This document shows positions 26,456 through 38,041 of a stretch of DNA of 64,000 nt, piece by piece. The number at the start of each line of letters is the position of its first letter. Position 1 is the stretch's first letter. The translations under genes and the position numbers were made by a program. The notes beneath the pieces are model-generated. The model had not been told where the DNA came from, did not search any database, and saw only the letters and a list, made by a program, of their open reading frames with translations. Source of the stretch: Austropuccinia psidii (taxonomy: Eukaryota; Basidiomycota; Pucciniomycetes; Pucciniales; Sphaerophragmiaceae); assembly GCA_023105745.1 (NCBI GenBank), contig JALGQZ010000003.1, positions 40,749,185-40,813,184 on the forward strand, written 5' to 3'.

Positions 26456-28202
26456 TGTGAGCCTTAGAGGTATTTTCATATACCCAAAAGACCACAAATA
26501 ACAAAATAAGATACCAATATGAATAAAATAAATTCATTTATCCTATCAAAATGAAAATTGAACTCTAAATACAAATTTATATACAAAACTGAAAAATTTA
26601 ATTATAATTTAAAATATAAATTACATTACATTATAAAATTATGAAAATGTATTTTCACCTGAAAAAATTATGTAATAATGAATTTTTAACAAAATTAATG
26701 AAATTAAAATATTTTTGGTAATAATTTACTCAAAAAATCTTATAACTTTTTATCCAATAAATAAACTTAACAAAACTACTTCACCATTGGATTCCTCATA
26801 AAAGATAAGGTGAGGTCACCTTTGGGTAAAATTTCTGTAACTCAACTCTAAATAAGCTTAAATTAGGTTTTTAGTATTTTCTGTACAAAAGTTGAAAATC
26901 CTCAACACCTTAGCCTAATTCACACCACATGTGGTGTTAACCATCAACTTTTGTGTTAAAATTGAGGTTTTTTGTGTAGCTTAGAAGTTATGAGGAATTG
27001 AAGTATTTTCAATTGAGATGTCAAAATGTGTGCATGTGTTAAATAAGTGAACTGTAATTTACATGTGAGGTATCAATTATTACAGTTGTGTACTGTAAAA
27101 CACAATTGAATTGTATGTGTAAATCACAAGTGTATTACATGATGAGGAATTATAGAAAAAATAAATTGGAAAGATTAATTCTGGGGGGGAAAAGGTACTC
27201 TAGCTGCAAGGGAGAGCCAGACCCCCAAATTCCTTGCTGACAGGCATGGGATGTCAAACTCCATGCAAAGGTTCGTCACTTTTGGGCTGGAATTGAGTCA
27301 CAGGGTCTGTGACTTAATTGATGATGATGTTTTGATACCAACCAGGGCAGTTTTAACTGTTGCCAAGAGAGTGAAGCTACCCTTAAGTTAAAAAAATCTT
27401 AGTAAAAAATGTTTTGACTGGTCTGTACGTCTCTTACACACATTCTGACATGTTTTGAAGGCTCCAGACCAGGTATCACTATAGTAATGGCTGATTTAAG
27501 GGTCTAAAATGGCTAAGACCAGCCCTTTTTTGGTCTAAACCAGGGTTCAATGATACCATAATTTCCTTTTCAGTTGTAAGAGTGTTTTCCATGACTGACA
27601 AGAGTAAGTTCTACTTTTGGAGTAAGAAAATTTATGGCTATAAAAGAATGTCTTCTTTGCCCCACCTTTCTCTTCATGTTAGAATCTTTTCCTTTTATAA
27701 TTAGTTTAAACACTGTTCAACCAATCAATAAAAGATTCCAACCACCCATTTCATAGCGTTTTAAACCATTTAACCACGTGAAAAAAACATTATAATCATT
27801 TTTACCCCTTGAACCACCCCATAAGCGAATTAAAGCATCTTTCATCACTGTTAACTTTGTCACTTTGTTTCCAAATTCACTCTGGTAAATTTTGGGTTGG
27901 TTTTCTCTTTAAATATCTTTTTAATGAATTTGTTCTTTAATTAATTTCTTGCAGTTCTTTGCTCAATTAACTCCAATTGAAATTTCTCTTGAAGAAATTT
28001 CTTTTGTAGCCTTAAATATCTCTTGTAGAGTATTTTTGGATAACTTTTTATTGTTGATAAGACAATGAATGTTATAAGATTATTGTTTTATACTTATAAT
28101 GTTAAAGACAATAAAGTTGGCTTGTTTTCCCTTAAAAATACTATTTCATGCTATTTTTTATTTATATTTTACCTTATACAAATTTTGAGGCCAGGAAAAG
28201 TA
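26456..28202 (+). repeat. Family-A 5' LTR, 3' end deleted
   Basis: Starts TGTGAGCCTTAGAGG. Aligns with 58646-60420 through GAGGCCAGGAAAAGTA and then jumps straight into pol coding sequence at 28203. It contains the LTR's TATAAAAG box (GGCTATAAAAGAATG near 27637) and the block of inverted-looking AT-rich repeats at its start. Confidence 0.85.
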
Positions 28203-28990
28203 TGACCTCTTTATAAATATGTGACAAAGGCACAGTATTTGAAATGACTGTTGACAGAGTCAATGCCTTTAAATCTTTGCGACAAGCCTTGACCACTGCT
28301 CCACTCTTACTGATGCCAGACTTTAAGTTGCCTTTTAAGCTTTATATTTATGCATCAGGAGATGGGCTTGGTGCTGCACTTCATTACATTCAGATTATCA
28401 CTGATGAACCTGTGGAAGAACGCATATGCCTCATATGCAGGAAAATAAAACCAACTGAAGCCAGTCAAATAGAGTGCTTATGCCTTGCTTGGCCTTGGAG
28501 AAGCTAAATTCTTTTCTGCAAGGAGGTGTTTGGGAAGTAAAAACAGATTGAACAGCTGTTAAGTCACTTTTAAACATCAAGACACCTAACAGACATATGC
28601 TCAGATGGCAAATAGCCATAAAAGAGTATAGCGGAAATATGACCATTGTTCATAAAGATGGGAATACTCATAAAAGTACAGATGGACTGAGAAGCTGGCC
28701 ATTAACAAATAATATTGATATTAATGCTTATGTTCCAGAAGAAGCTTCACCACAAATCCCCATAGAAGGAATCAGTTTTACAGACCTGAACACCATTTTC
28801 TTTGAGGAGGTAAGAAACAGTTATACTCAGGACAAAAATTTTAGCATTTTATGCCAATTATATACTAAGGACTGTAAAGACAATTCATTGATACATGCTA
28901 TAGATGAGATATAGAAAAAACATATGATGAAGGAAGATTCCACTTACTGGATGGTATAATTTACCACAGAACTAAGCGTACATGTGTTAT
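28203..28990 (+). pseudogene. Family-A RNase H domain (pol fragment)
   Basis: Reading resumes as (S)L..CDKGTVFEMTVDRVNAF, the RT/RNase H linker, with a TAA early on. 28244-28507 carries the RNase H start (PDFKLPFKLYIYASGDGLGAAL); the first catalytic Asp of the usual YIDAS reads Y. A TGA near 28554 follows VKTD. 28597-28914 continues with [30 protein letters not shown]. Family A shares this organisation with family B pol. Confidence 0.8.
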
Positions 28991-29740
28991 GACAGTTGTG
29001 GACAGGTCCTTAATCAATATTGTACTTAAAGAATGCCATGACATCCCCTTCTGACGACACCTGTCTGAGGACAGAACAAGAGAAAAAATAAAAACCTGCA
29101 TATGGTGGCCAATGTGGCAGAAAGCTGTTGCAGAGTATGTAAAATCCTGTGAAAGATGTCAAAAAGCAAATGAATCCACTGGAAAAAGACTTGGAAATAT
29201 GATCAAGATCCAAGAACCCAGCAGACCTTGGGAAATCGTCCATATGGATTGGGTAACTGGCCCGCCACCAGGGGGTGACAAAAGTTGTAATGCTTTTCTA
29301 GTGATTGTTGACAGATTTAGTAAGACTCCAATCTTTCTACCATGTCACAAGGATGATAGAGCCATGGATACAGCTCTTCTGATATGCAATAGAGTAATAT
29401 CCGGGACTGGCATATTCACAAAAATCATTTGTGACAGAGATCCTAAATTCACCTCAGAACTATGGACAAATCTTCCCAACTATTTGGGAAAAAATTTTCC
29501 TTCTTTACAGCCTACCACACACAGACTGATAGTCTGGCTGAAAGGATGATCCAAACCTTGGAAGCTATGGTAAGATGATTTTGTGCATATGGCCTTGAAT
29601 TCAAAGATTGTGATGGCTTTACCCATGATTGGTGTACTCTTTTACCAGAACTAGAATTGACATATAGGACATCCATCCATGCCAGTACCAATCAAACTCC
29701 TGCTATTATATAAAAAGGATGGAATCCCAAATTACCTCAA
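28991..29740 (+). pseudogene. Family-A integrase zinc-binding and catalytic core
   Basis: The zinc domain ends in a complete CERC pair (29152-29163), within 29112-29549. First catalytic Asp in HMDWVTG, second in ICDRDPKF. A one-base shift at the A/T run near 29490 moves the end of the core to another frame, where TAYHTQTDSLAERM keeps the catalytic Glu. Just after it, near 29577, a TGA stands where the family has Arg (RRFCAYG), consistent with CGA to TGA. So the residues are conserved but the gene is broken. Confidence 0.85.
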
Positions 29741-29746
29741 GATTGC

Positions 29747-30346
29747 TTGAGGAAGAAATTGGTTGAAATACATCCTACAGCTGCTAGCTTCAAAGGAATT
29801 CTAGACAAAGCTAGAAAGCATGAAGTGAGGTGCATGGAAGACTCTTTTGCATATACTAAGGACAAATGGGACAAGTCACATGCCACTCCAGATTTCAAAG
29901 TGGGGTATTTGATACTTTTATCCACCACTAGCCTCAATAACATCAAAGGTTGTAAAAATCTCAAAGATTACTTTGCAGGACCTTTTGTTATTAAGGCCCT
30001 CCATGGAGAAAATGCTGTTGAAGTAGAATTATCTGAAGAACTTAGCAATAAGAATCCTAAATTTCCAGTGAGCTTGATAAAGCCATATAAATGTAGTTAT
30101 GCTGAAAAATTTACTTTGAGGAATAAAGTTCCTCAAGTTGTACCTCCTATTGAATCATTTGGTATTAAGAAGATTACCAAAGTTATCAAAGAAAGAAAGT
30201 TGAGAACCAATAAAGTAAGGGAATACCTTGTTAGGTACAGTGACCCAACTTGTGAAGATGAATGGTTAGCAGAAAAGGACATACCCAAAGCTAAAAAATT
30301 TCTCAGAATTTTCAGACACACTAGAAATGAAAATATTACAAAGTAA
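29747..30346 (+). CDS. Family-A integrase C-terminal region with chromodomain (open fragment)
   Basis: A 199-residue open frame. It begins in the helical linker after the integrase core. Near residues 78-118 it has the GPY/F-type module (DYFAGPFVIKALHGENAVEVELSE, FPVSLIKPY). Residues ~140-195 form a chromodomain-like end (KERKLRTNKVREYLVRY, CEDEWLAEKDIPKA, LRIFR). Chromodomain-bearing integrases guide insertion into heterochromatin in chromoviruses. It is the C-terminal fragment of a broken polyprotein, not a separate gene; the TTG/ATG at its start is not a real initiation site. Confidence 0.8.
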   Translation: MRKKLVEIHPTAASFKGILDKARKHEVRCMEDSFAYTKDKWDKSHATPDFKVGYLILLSTTSLNNIKGCKNLKDYFAGPFVIKALHGENAVEVELSEELSNKNPKFPVSLIKPYKCSYAEKFTLRNKVPQVVPPIESFGIKKITKVIKERKLRTNKVREYLVRYSDPTCEDEWLAEKDIPKAKKFLRIFRHTRNENITK

Positions 30347-30929
30347 TATTCTTTTTTAGGGGGAGGGAATGTGAGCCTTAGAGGTATTTTCATATACCCC
30401 AAAGACCACAAATAACAAAATAAGATACAAATATAAATAAAATAAATTTATTTATATTATCAAAAAAAAATTCAAATATAAATACAAATATAGACAAAAA
30501 AAAATTGAATTATAATTTAAAATAAAACTGACATGAAATTTCAAAATTATGAAAATGCCTTGTTACTTGAAAAAATTAAGTAAAACAGAATTTTTAACAA
30601 AATTAATGAAATTAAAATATTTTTGGTAAAAAGTTACATAAAGTTTATTATAAATTTTTATCCAATAAATAAAGATAAGAAAATTACTTCACCATTGGAT
30701 TTGTCATAAAAAATAAGGTGGGGTCAACTCTTGGTAAAATTTCTGTAACTCAACTCTAAATAAGCTTAAATTAAGTCTTTAGTATTTTCTGTACAAAAGT
30801 TGAAAATACTCAAAGCCTTAATTTAATTCACACCACATGTGGTTTTAACCATCAATTTTTGTGTTAAAATTGAGGTGTTGTGTGTAGTTTAGAAGTTATG
30901 AGGAATTGAAGTATTTTCAATTGAAATGT

Positions 30930-32646
30930 TTGTCACAGGGGCTCTTGGACAGAAAAAAAGAGTGGCCTGGAACTCAGGAATCAAGAGCTCACTTGGAAGG
31001 CTCCAAAAGGATAAAAGAGAAAAAGCAGAATGAATTTCTTTAAGAAGGATAAGAGTAAGAATAAAGACAAGTATGTCAAAGATAAGAAGGAGTAGGTGAA
31101 GCCAATGGCCAGGGAAATAAGAAAGCCAAAAGCCAAGAAGCCAACCAAGCTAATCCCCAATTCACTGTTTCAACCTGCCAGAAAAGTAAATGGAATTAGT
31201 AAAAGATATGACCACCAATATCCACTGACAGGCAAAGAAGAAAGGTGCAAATGACTGACTTAAGATTATCAGTATTTACTTTCATAACTGACAAGAAAAA
31301 ATGAAGATAAAAATAAATCCAATAAATTAATTAACTGGGGAAAAAGTCCCCAAGTGCTGAAAGGTTGCCAGTATATGTGAAAAGCTGAAAGGCTAATCCT
31401 GGAAGGTCAGTCACCAGCTGTATTGTCTAAATTGGGCCAATACACTTCTGACCATCTTAGAAACTGAGCTGTGGGACAGAATTGCCACAGTGGGAATGAA
31501 TTGGCCGAATTGGGCCAAGTCCATACAGGATACATGAGTATTACCTGTACAGACCAACTGAATTGTCCAAGGGATGCTGAAGTACTTTCTGCCTTGACAA
31601 CTGGTTGAAATAATGTAATACCTCTCAGAGTGGCCCCTTTTGAATAATCCTGAATTGAATTGCCAACCCAACTCCTGCAGGGCAAGGTGGTTGGGGTCCT
31701 TGAATAGTCTTCTGATAGCTGCCATGGATTGCCAGACTGATGAGCTGAAGAGTCCTCCTTTGAAATGGGTGTTGGATTTTGGGACCTTGATTTGGAATCA
31801 TGAAATTTGGTCCTGAAAACGTTACCATTGAATCGCTGAGCAAAAATGTTGCATAATGGTATATGATACCATATATGCACCACTCCTGCAACCTTGAGTA
31901 TGGGGTGCATGGAGGAATGGGAAGAATTACCCTTAATTTGAGGGGGAGGATTGAGCTGAGCTTATCTGGTGGCCTCTGGTGGTTACCAGAGGCCATGGGC
32001 TGAAATGTGGTCCATGGTGGTCATTGGTCAATTTGGGGCCTATGGTGGTTTATGGTCATTTTTGGTGTTGTGGTGATTGTGGTCAAAATTGGGCTCAGGT
32101 GGGCCCAATTGTGGTTTGGGATCCACTTGGCCTTGAGGGCTAGTGGGCTGCCTCCTTTGGCCCCTTTTGGCCTCATTGAAGTAGGCCAAAAGGGGCCTAA
32201 TTGGCTCACAGACCACAGTATGTGGGCTACGGACCGCAAACCGTAGTGTACGGACCATGGGGGACCTAAAGGGCCCTAAACCCCCTAATGAAAAGGGTTG
32301 GCCCAGAATTGATGGTGAGTGCTAGGGGGCCCAGAATTGATGGTGAGGGTTGGGGGGCCCAGAAGTGATGGTGAGGGCTAGGAGACAAAAGGACCACACC
32401 AGCCCAAAAACAAAGATAGAGTCCTAAGGTTTGGAGATATGGAAATTGGCCAGGAAGGCCAATGATGGCAGGATATTGCCTGGGGCCATGAAAGGCCAGG
32501 GAGGAGGTGCTATGTCTAAAGGGCAATAGAACACCAAAGGGGGCCAACTGGCCATAAAAGATATGGTGTGGCCAATTGGCCCCAACTTGGTTCCAGGCTA
32601 AATTGCCGCAACACCCATGGAGGGGGGTAATTCCTTGTGGTTGTGA
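30930..32646. mobile_element. Non-coding GC-richer insertion inside family-A LTR
   Basis: The LTR is interrupted between TTGAAATGT and AAATGTCAAAC, with aaatgt on both sides (30924-30929, 32647-32652), so this is a discrete insertion with a probable 6-bp target duplication. It starts TTGTCACAGGGG and ends CCTTGTGGTTGTGA; only a short offset TCACA match is seen between the inverted ends. It has a purine-rich left part and a GGCC-rich right part with tandem repeats. No protein is recognisable. The superfamily is unknown; a non-autonomous DNA transposon is possible. Confidence 0.6.
32225..32390. repeat. Hairpin and ~28-bp tandem repeats inside the insertion
   Basis: A CTACGG..CCGTAG hairpin (near 32227-32246) is followed by three near-copies of a unit containing GGCCCAGAATTGATGGTGAG (near 32305-32385). 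Confidence 0.6.
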
Positions 32647-33878
32647 AAATGTCAAACTGTGCACGTGTATTACATAAGTGAACTATAATTTACATATAAG
32701 GTATCAATTATTAGAGTTGTGTACTGTAAGACTCAATTGAATTGTATGTGTAAATCAGAAGTGTATTACACGATGAGGAATTATAGAAAAAATAAATTGG
32801 AAAGATTAACTCTGGGGGGAAAGGTACTCTAGCTCCAAGAGGGAGCCAGACCCCCAAATTCCTTGCTGAAAGGCATGGGATGTCAAAATCCACGCAAAAG
32901 TTCATCGCTCTTGGCCTGGAATTGAGTCACAGGGTCTGTGACTCAATTGATGATGAGGTTTTGATACCAACCAGGGCAGTTTCAACTGTTTCCAAGAGGG
33001 TAAAACTACCCTTAAGTTAAAACTATCTTATTAAAAACAGTTTTAACTGTTTTCTACATCTCACACACACATTCCAACCTGTTTTGAAGGCTCTAGACCA
33101 GGTATTACTACAGTAATGGCTGATTTAAGTGTCTAAAATGGCTAAAACCAGGCCTTTTTGCTTCAAACCCGGGTTCAATGATGCCAGAATTGGCTTTTCT
33201 GTTGGCAGAGTATTTTCCAAGACTGAAAAGAGTAAATTCTACCTTTGGAGTAAGAAAATTTATTGCTATAAAAGAGTGTCTTCTTTGCCCCACTTTTTGC
33301 TTCATGTTAGAATCTTTTCCTTTTATAATTAGTTTAAAAGCTGTTAAACCAATCACTAAAAGATTCCAACCACCCTTTTCATATCACTTTAAAACTTTCA
33401 ACCACGTGAAACAATCCTCATAATCATTCTTTGTAACTATTATAAGCCTCTTTACCCCTTGAACCACCCCAAAAGTGAATTCAATCATCTTTCCTCACTG
33501 TTAGCTTTGTCACTCTGGTCACTTTTGGAAGTGTTTTCTGTCAATTACCTTTTTTAAGACTCTTTTTCTTTAATTAATTTCTTGCTGGTCTTTGCTCAAT
33601 AATTCCAATTGAAATTTCTCTTGAAGAAATTTCTTTTGTAGCCTTAAATATCTCTTGTAGAGTATTTTTGGACAAATCTTTATTGTTGGTAAAACAACAA
33701 ATTCTTCTAATATTATTTTTTTATACTTATAAATTTGAAAACAATAAAATTGGTTTGTTTTCTCTTAAAAATATTATTTCATATTATCTCTTAATGATAT
33801 TTTACCTTATACAAATTTTGAGGACAGGAAAAGCACTTGCTTTTTAATCAAAGTTTCATATCCACACCTCACAATCAT

Positions 33879-33893
33879 AGACTCAGCCTGACA
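33879..33893 (+). repeat. Last 15 bp of the B1 5' LTR
   Basis: AGACTCAGCCTGACA, the family-B LTR end, follows the second atcat copy directly and precedes the PBS-like GTTTGGGGGCC. This fixes both the family-A insertion site and the B1 LTR boundary. Confidence 0.85.
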
Positions 33894-34794
33894 GTTTGGG
33901 GGCCTGGATGTGTTTTTAAACCTTTTTGGACCTTATACGTGAGTTTTTACTCTTATTTTATTCATTCTGACACTTTTGTTTATCTGTTTTAGGCATAAAT
34001 TTTATTAAAAAATAATTAAAATATGTATCTTTTATCTATTTTTTGAATGGTATATGCTGTATACCAATGTGTGTTCTTCTATTCTTTGCCTTGTTGCGTG
34101 GTTGATTATAATTTAATAAGCACAAAACCCTTATTTTTGGTGTGTTTCACATATTTGAACACATTAAGCCATTAATAAATTCCCTTTTGAATTAAATGAA
34201 GGCACCTCTTACTGTAAAACCAACAGTTGAGGTGTGGTTGGGTACATTGTTCATTTCAATTACCCTCTTAAATAACCAGTTTTTCAGATTATACTTGCTC
34301 ATTACAAGTTAATCTGTGAGATACTGGTATACAAAAAGTGTTCCAGATATCTGTAAGCTGTATTTCTGACATGGAATCATTGATTCAATTACACTGTCAT
34401 AATACAAGGGCATAATATAAAAAAATATTGCCCAGAGGCCATTCTTAGACATGCAAACAGCATTTTAAGAAGTTTTAACCACTCAGAGGAATATAGAACC
34501 ACAAAACTCTGTATCAATACAAGGTAAACCAACCTTAACAGCTTGTACAGGGAAGATTACAGTCATTAACCCAGTTGTAACCTCCAAAGGTAAATTGCCA
34601 AAAGCAGCAGACAACAAATTTGTACAAGGAACAGTCCAAGGTGAATACCCTAATAAAATAGAGTTTTTGCCTGCTTGCACACACTGATATGTCAGCTGTA
34701 CACCTCAGAGACCTTGGTTTCCAAAGGCACCAGCCAGAGGACAGAGAAGGCTTGTCCAGAACCAGAAGACCTGGAATAAGACACCTTGAACACA
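33894..34794 (+). other. B1 primer-binding-like site and leader
   Basis: Begins GTTTGGGGGCCTGGATG. The TGG a few bases inside the LTR end fits a tRNA primer-binding site, but I cannot name the tRNA. A possible leader intron (GTGAGT at 33939 to GTTTTAG ending 33992) is visible. No coding sequence supported up to the ORF1 ATG. Confidence 0.5.
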
Positions 34795-35349
34795 ATGGTT
34801 GATGGCAGGACATTGAGGGAAAGCATACCCACTCCGCCATTCACATTCAAATTCAACAGGAATCTCAAACCAGAGGACTGGAAGGATATGAATCAAGCTC
34901 TTCAGCTCCACCAACTCCTCAAAGACCTTTTTCAATGGAGAATGGACAACAAGATGTTCAACCTGGCATCCCACTGGGAAGAACTTGAAGCAAGTTTCCA
35001 GAAGATTTGTCGCAAAGAGATAGACTTCAGAGACCTTCTGGTAATCATCAAAATTTGGAATCCCACCAGGCATTTCAGACTCCTGGAGGTGAGGGAAAAC
35101 AGGATAAGGGAGAATCAATCCACTATTCAAGCTATAGAAGAACAGCTGACCCAGACAGGGAATACTCATATTCCTTCAGGCTCACAAGGAGCAGGCCAAA
35201 TCAGCTCTCCAGTGGCTTCACAGCATTCAGAAACCAGCAGATCAGTGGCCATGAGTGACCATTCTTCACAATACCAGGAAGCTTCCAGGAGAAGACAAGG
35301 ATACAAGGGCAAAAACAAGACCACTTTCAGCCAGAGGAAGAAAGAGTAA
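34795..35349 (+). CDS. B1 ORF1, upstream gag-like protein
   Basis: ATG at 34795, about 184 codons, ending TAA at 35347-35349. The N-terminal half is helical (KPEDWKDMNQALQLHQLL, LASHWEELEASF). The middle is charged (RENRIRENQSTIQAIEEQL). The tail is serine/glutamine-rich and then basic (SRRRQGYKGKNKTTFSQR). No domain is recognised. Related elements in rusts carry such a protein upstream of the gag-pol frame; a nucleic-acid-binding or assembly role is only inference from the basic tail. Its 3' end overlaps the start of the gag-pol reading in another frame. Confidence 0.6.
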   Translation: MVDGRTLRESIPTPPFTFKFNRNLKPEDWKDMNQALQLHQLLKDLFQWRMDNKMFNLASHWEELEASFQKICRKEIDFRDLLVIIKIWNPTRHFRLLEVRENRIRENQSTIQAIEEQLTQTGNTHIPSGSQGAGQISSPVASQHSETSRSVAMSDHSSQYQEASRRRQGYKGKNKTTFSQRKKE

Positions 35350-36601
35350 GACCCGATGATCTAGAAGCTGTTGGATTTTGTGAAAGAAGTGCACAAGAAC
35401 CAGAAGTGGCTGTACATAACTGTAGAATCAGTAGTCCTATTAATAGAAATATTACCCCCACTCAGATTGAACAGAATGTTGTCACACCTGATAGTAACCT
35501 AAAAAGTGATGCAGCGTGGTTTAAAATGTCTTAATATGCTGAGAAAACTCAAAATCAGTTTGCAGAACTTGAAGCAAGCCATGAGAGGATGGAAAAATTG
35601 ACAGCCTCCATGGACAAAATTGTTAAAACCCTTCAAGAAGGACATTTTCAATTGAGAAAAGCCTCTGAAGAAACCAACAAAAACTGAATGTAGTGTTTGA
35701 AGAGCAACAACACAGAAAAACGGACAGGGATTGTCTGGATCAAGACATAAACAAACTGTTTAATGTCTACCATAACTTGAAGCCCAAACCACAAGGCGGT
35801 GTTATTGATAATCCATATCACCAAAAGAATATCAAGCCAGATTCCATCTTGGCAAATAAGACAATATCTCCATCTCAATACCAGGATGGAGATAATATGT
35901 CTTATTCTGAAAATGAACCCTTGAAAAACAGCTCCCTGAGGCCTCACACTGGCCCAAATTATCTGGTTCAGGAGAATATGATCATATGGAGCTCATATAT
36001 TCTATTGATAGACTCTTCATTGATGTACCAAGAATACCATATTACTGGATTACTGCTAGACTTAATACAGCATTTAAAGGACCTGCTAGTATTTGGTACA
36101 AAGAAATGAAAGAAATCCATGGCAGGAGAAACTGGGCATGGTGGACGGGTCAAATCATCCAAAAGTACAGCAATGGTACTTGGATATGGCAAAATACCAT
36201 GTCATTAGAAATTTAAAAGTATTAAGTGGACAAAGATCCATATGAAAGGTGTCTTAGACAGTCTAAAAGACTTAAAGCCATTGATCCTCAAAAGAACATT
36301 CAGATGGGGAATCATAAACTCCTGACACAAATTCCAGGAGAACTAGAACATGCAGTAAAATGTAGATGAAAAAAAATTGCACTCTAGATGACATTGCAAA
36401 TACTTTACATGATATAAGGAAAAGAACAAATATAGGGAAATATTCACCATATAAAAGCAGTGGTTTCAAAGAGAAACAACCTTTCAGGATATATTTGAAA
36501 GCCACACCCAGAGAGAGAGTGGTAGAAGTGACTAAGAAGAAGAGTTCTTGTCACAATTGTGGTTCAACAGACCATTATGCCAATAACTTTCCAAAGGCAA
36601 A
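35340..36601 (+). pseudogene. B1 gag, 5' part, decayed
   Basis: Frame pieces carry QFAELEASHERMEKLT and ASMDKIVKTLQEGH (helical), SDRDCLDQD-like and NPYHQKNIKPD text, then the gag core (MELIYSIDRLFIDVPRIPYYWITARLNTAF, HGRRNWAWW, KYSNGTWIWQ). The end is a zinc knuckle C-x2-C-x4-H with the final Cys replaced by Phe (36547-36590). A shift near 35940 and several stops break it. It is then cut by an antisense solo LTR at 36602; coding resumes at 38042. Confidence 0.8.
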
Positions 36602-38036
36602 TGTCTGCTGGAGTCTATGTTGAAGCAGTAATTAGGCTATTTACAACTAGAACTATGACTGTGACACATGGAAATAATTTTAAAATAAGATTTTCAATTT
36701 AATATAATGGTTTATAATATAATAACAGGGCTCTACTATTGAATAATAGTGGTGGTGAGTGCTATTGAGAACCCTGGGTGCAGTTTTACCAGTTGGATTA
36801 CTATAATAAGAGCTACAATAATTAAAATTATAATTATACCCTGATTATTACCCAAGAGTAAAACTGTTTTGACAGTTTACTACATAGGATATTCAAGAGC
36901 AGGATGAGGAAACAATTCTGGCTGTGAAAATCCTCCTTTTTATCCTGAAATGGGGTGGGAAGTGTGCTAGACCTTTCCACATAGAGGATGTGAAGATTTT
37001 TCATCCTCTAGTACCGGCTTGTGGTTTTCAAACAGCCTGTATAGTCTCTATTGGGCTCAGATGTGGATTCAAAACAACGTCTGGGCAGTTTTCACCAATA
37101 CAGGGTGAAAGCTTTCATCCGGGGACCTCACAGCCTGATTCTGACATGTATGACGCATAGAATGCTGTACAGAAACTGTATGGGACCCCAGTATTGACTG
37201 ACATATGAGGTATCAAAGTAAAAACAGCCCTCTTTGTCTATTTGACACCTCATATTAATGGTTATGGGATATTATCCCATGGTAAGGCTGTATATGACAG
37301 CAGGTGATAATCTGACCTTAAAACAACCATAACTTTGTCAATTCTCGAGATATCAACCTCAAAATTGGTTCAGTGTGTGACCCTTTATGTGCATACACAA
37401 TGGTACCTCATTTGATATGGGTATCATTAAATATGGCAAAGTTCTCCCATGTACAAGATTTTTGTACATTTGCGTGGTTTAGGCACAAAGCTGTATTGAG
37501 CTTGTTTGCCTCATAACTTCTTCTATAGTTGAGATATGGGGAAATAGATGACACCATCAGATAGCCCTTATTGTGATCTTTCTAAAAAGACCCCACTTTA
37601 ACTATCTCACACTAAAACCACAGAAGTTAGATGAGAGGTGAATGTTTTGTTCACCCTTATTTGGCCTGAAATTGACCATAACTCCAGTAATCTTGGTGCT
37701 AGCTCAGTTTGGCTGGTACCATTGGCTAGCCCTTGCTTAGAGCTTCATTTCGAATACCAATTTGATGGGGTTAAGCCTCTCCTTCTGGATTTCAGATGAG
37801 AGCTGAAAATTAAGGTTTATGCTCAGCAATAACTTTGAGAAGGAATAACTTTGTTATTATTTGTCCTATGGTGATGTGACTTATATTTTCAGAAAGAGGT
37901 GAGTTTCCTCCTTCGTTTGATACCTTTTAAGCTGGTTTGGCTCAGCTTCATGTTTTGGTGGTATCTTGGCTATACCATTGGTTTATGGTATTTTGGCTGT
38001 CATGCTTGTGCTCTGGTTTTGAGTCTCAGGCTGACA
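36602..38036 (-). repeat. Solo family-B LTR, antisense, inside B1 gag
   Basis: Reverse strand starts TGTCAGCCTGAGACTC (at 38036) and ends at 36602. Identical gcaaa lies on each side (36597-36601, 38037-38041), a perfect 5-bp target duplication. 1435 bp, matching an intact LTR. No internal sequence remains, so it formed by LTR-LTR recombination after insertion. Removing it and one gcaaa rejoins the knuckle region to the acidic gag tail. Confidence 0.92.
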
Positions 38037-38041
38037 GCAAA

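Larger units (their letters stand above)
26456..33873 (+). mobile_element. Family-A Ty3/gypsy element inserted in B1 5' LTR, internally deleted
   Basis: Flanked by atcat on both sides (26451-26455, 33874-33878), a perfect 5-bp target duplication. 5' LTR 26456-28202, internal 28203-30369, 3' LTR 30370-33873. The internal part starts inside pol: ORF1, gag, protease and most of RT are missing, as are the last ~60 bp of the 5' LTR and the primer-binding site. A polypurine tract (AGGGGGAGGGAA, 30358-30369) precedes the 3' LTR. It cannot replicate alone. Confidence 0.92.
30370..33873 (+). repeat. Family-A 3' LTR split by a 1.7-kb insert
   Basis: TGTGAGCCTTAGAGG at 30370 to ..TCCACACCTCACA at 33873. 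The LTR proper is 30370-30929 plus 32653-33873 (with aaatgt duplicated), about 1.78 kb. The TATA-like GCTATAAAAGAG lies near 33267. Short plus and minus open frames inside (33108-33423) are LTR sequence seen in all copies. Confidence 0.88.

Noticed and set aside
31407..31996. Three overlapping minus-strand open frames in the LTR insertion
   Set aside because: Open in all three frames at once with no motif; the local rise in GC removes stops. No sign that any is translated.
32007..32664. Tryptophan/proline-rich open frames on both strands
   Set aside because: Products of GGCC/TGG-rich tandem sequence; no protein-like pattern.
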